DNA from: Strigops habroptila
Lineage: Eukaryota > Chordata > Aves > Psittaciformes > Psittacidae
DNA: 64,000 nucleotides
NCBI RefSeq assembly: GCF_004027225.2
Contig: NC_044288.2
Location: 7,933,744 to 7,997,743, forward strand
Reading direction: 5' to 3'
Within the stretch, counting starts at the first letter, position 1. Each line of letters starts with the position of its first letter. The notes under the pieces were generated by a model that saw only the letters and a list, made by a program, of their open reading frames with translations, did no database searches and was not told where the DNA came from. Both the position numbers and the translations under genes were made by a program. Shown piece by piece: positions 63,744 to 64,000 of the stretch.

Positions 63744-64000
63744 ATGAAGTTAGCAACACACAAGGAGCAATTAGCCCAGTGGAGCCCCGTTTGCCAGCGT
63801 TCCCCCTGCGGATGGGTGGCACTGGCAGAGCTGAGAGGAGCAGCTGCTGCCTGGGTGGTGAACAGTGGCATGATGGATGTCATTATTATGGTGTGAAATG
63901 AACCATGGCTTGTGCACCTGGGCCAGGGGCAGCAGGACGGGAGCGGAACAGCTCACACCAGAAATGGTTCTGCTGAGAGATCCAATGGAAAAAGTTGCTT

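Overview
The window looks like a piece of a bird nuclear chromosome. The main evidence is ten fragments of CR1 LINEs. Several carry the CR1 3' tail with its short ATTCTATGA-type ending, and five share a nearly identical core, as expected of an avian CR1 subfamily. The rest is single-copy DNA with AT-rich stretches, vertebrate-type microsatellites and one large-intron gene. I cannot name the species; a neoavian bird is a reasonable guess.

Only one protein-coding segment is well supported: the last coding exon of KCTD16, on the minus strand at 54590..55041. It encodes the C-terminal 149 residues and the stop codon of this GABA-B receptor auxiliary subunit. It is preceded by a good splice acceptor, and the intron splits an Arg codon after its first base. 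Everything above 55041 is therefore KCTD16 intron. Below 54590 lies the 3' UTR, which probably runs at least to a canonical poly(A) signal at 50547..50552. The UTR holds a TA-rich stretch with four Pumilio-type sites and a CU-rich tract. A G-quadruplex motif on the transcript strand lies just beyond the favoured end.

From 1 to about 50500 I find no exon, RNA gene or retroviral gene. In other vertebrates the region 3' of KCTD16 is a large gene desert, and this stretch fits that. It holds CR1 fragments, two candidate ancient MIR-type SINE relics, microsatellites, one 18-19 bp minisatellite, and several AT-rich segments dense in homeodomain-type cores that could be conserved enhancers. The enhancer calls are inference and need alignment to other birds and mammals.

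Other long open frames, up to 235 codons, lie mostly in GC-rich DNA. They resemble no family I know and look like chance. I found no undescribed gene system. The most testable leads are the 3' UTR motif cluster, the odd CR1 fragment pair at 44.4 and 45.3 kb with a MIR-like relic between them, and the enhancer candidates at 7.6, 16.5, 40.9 and 58.6 kb.
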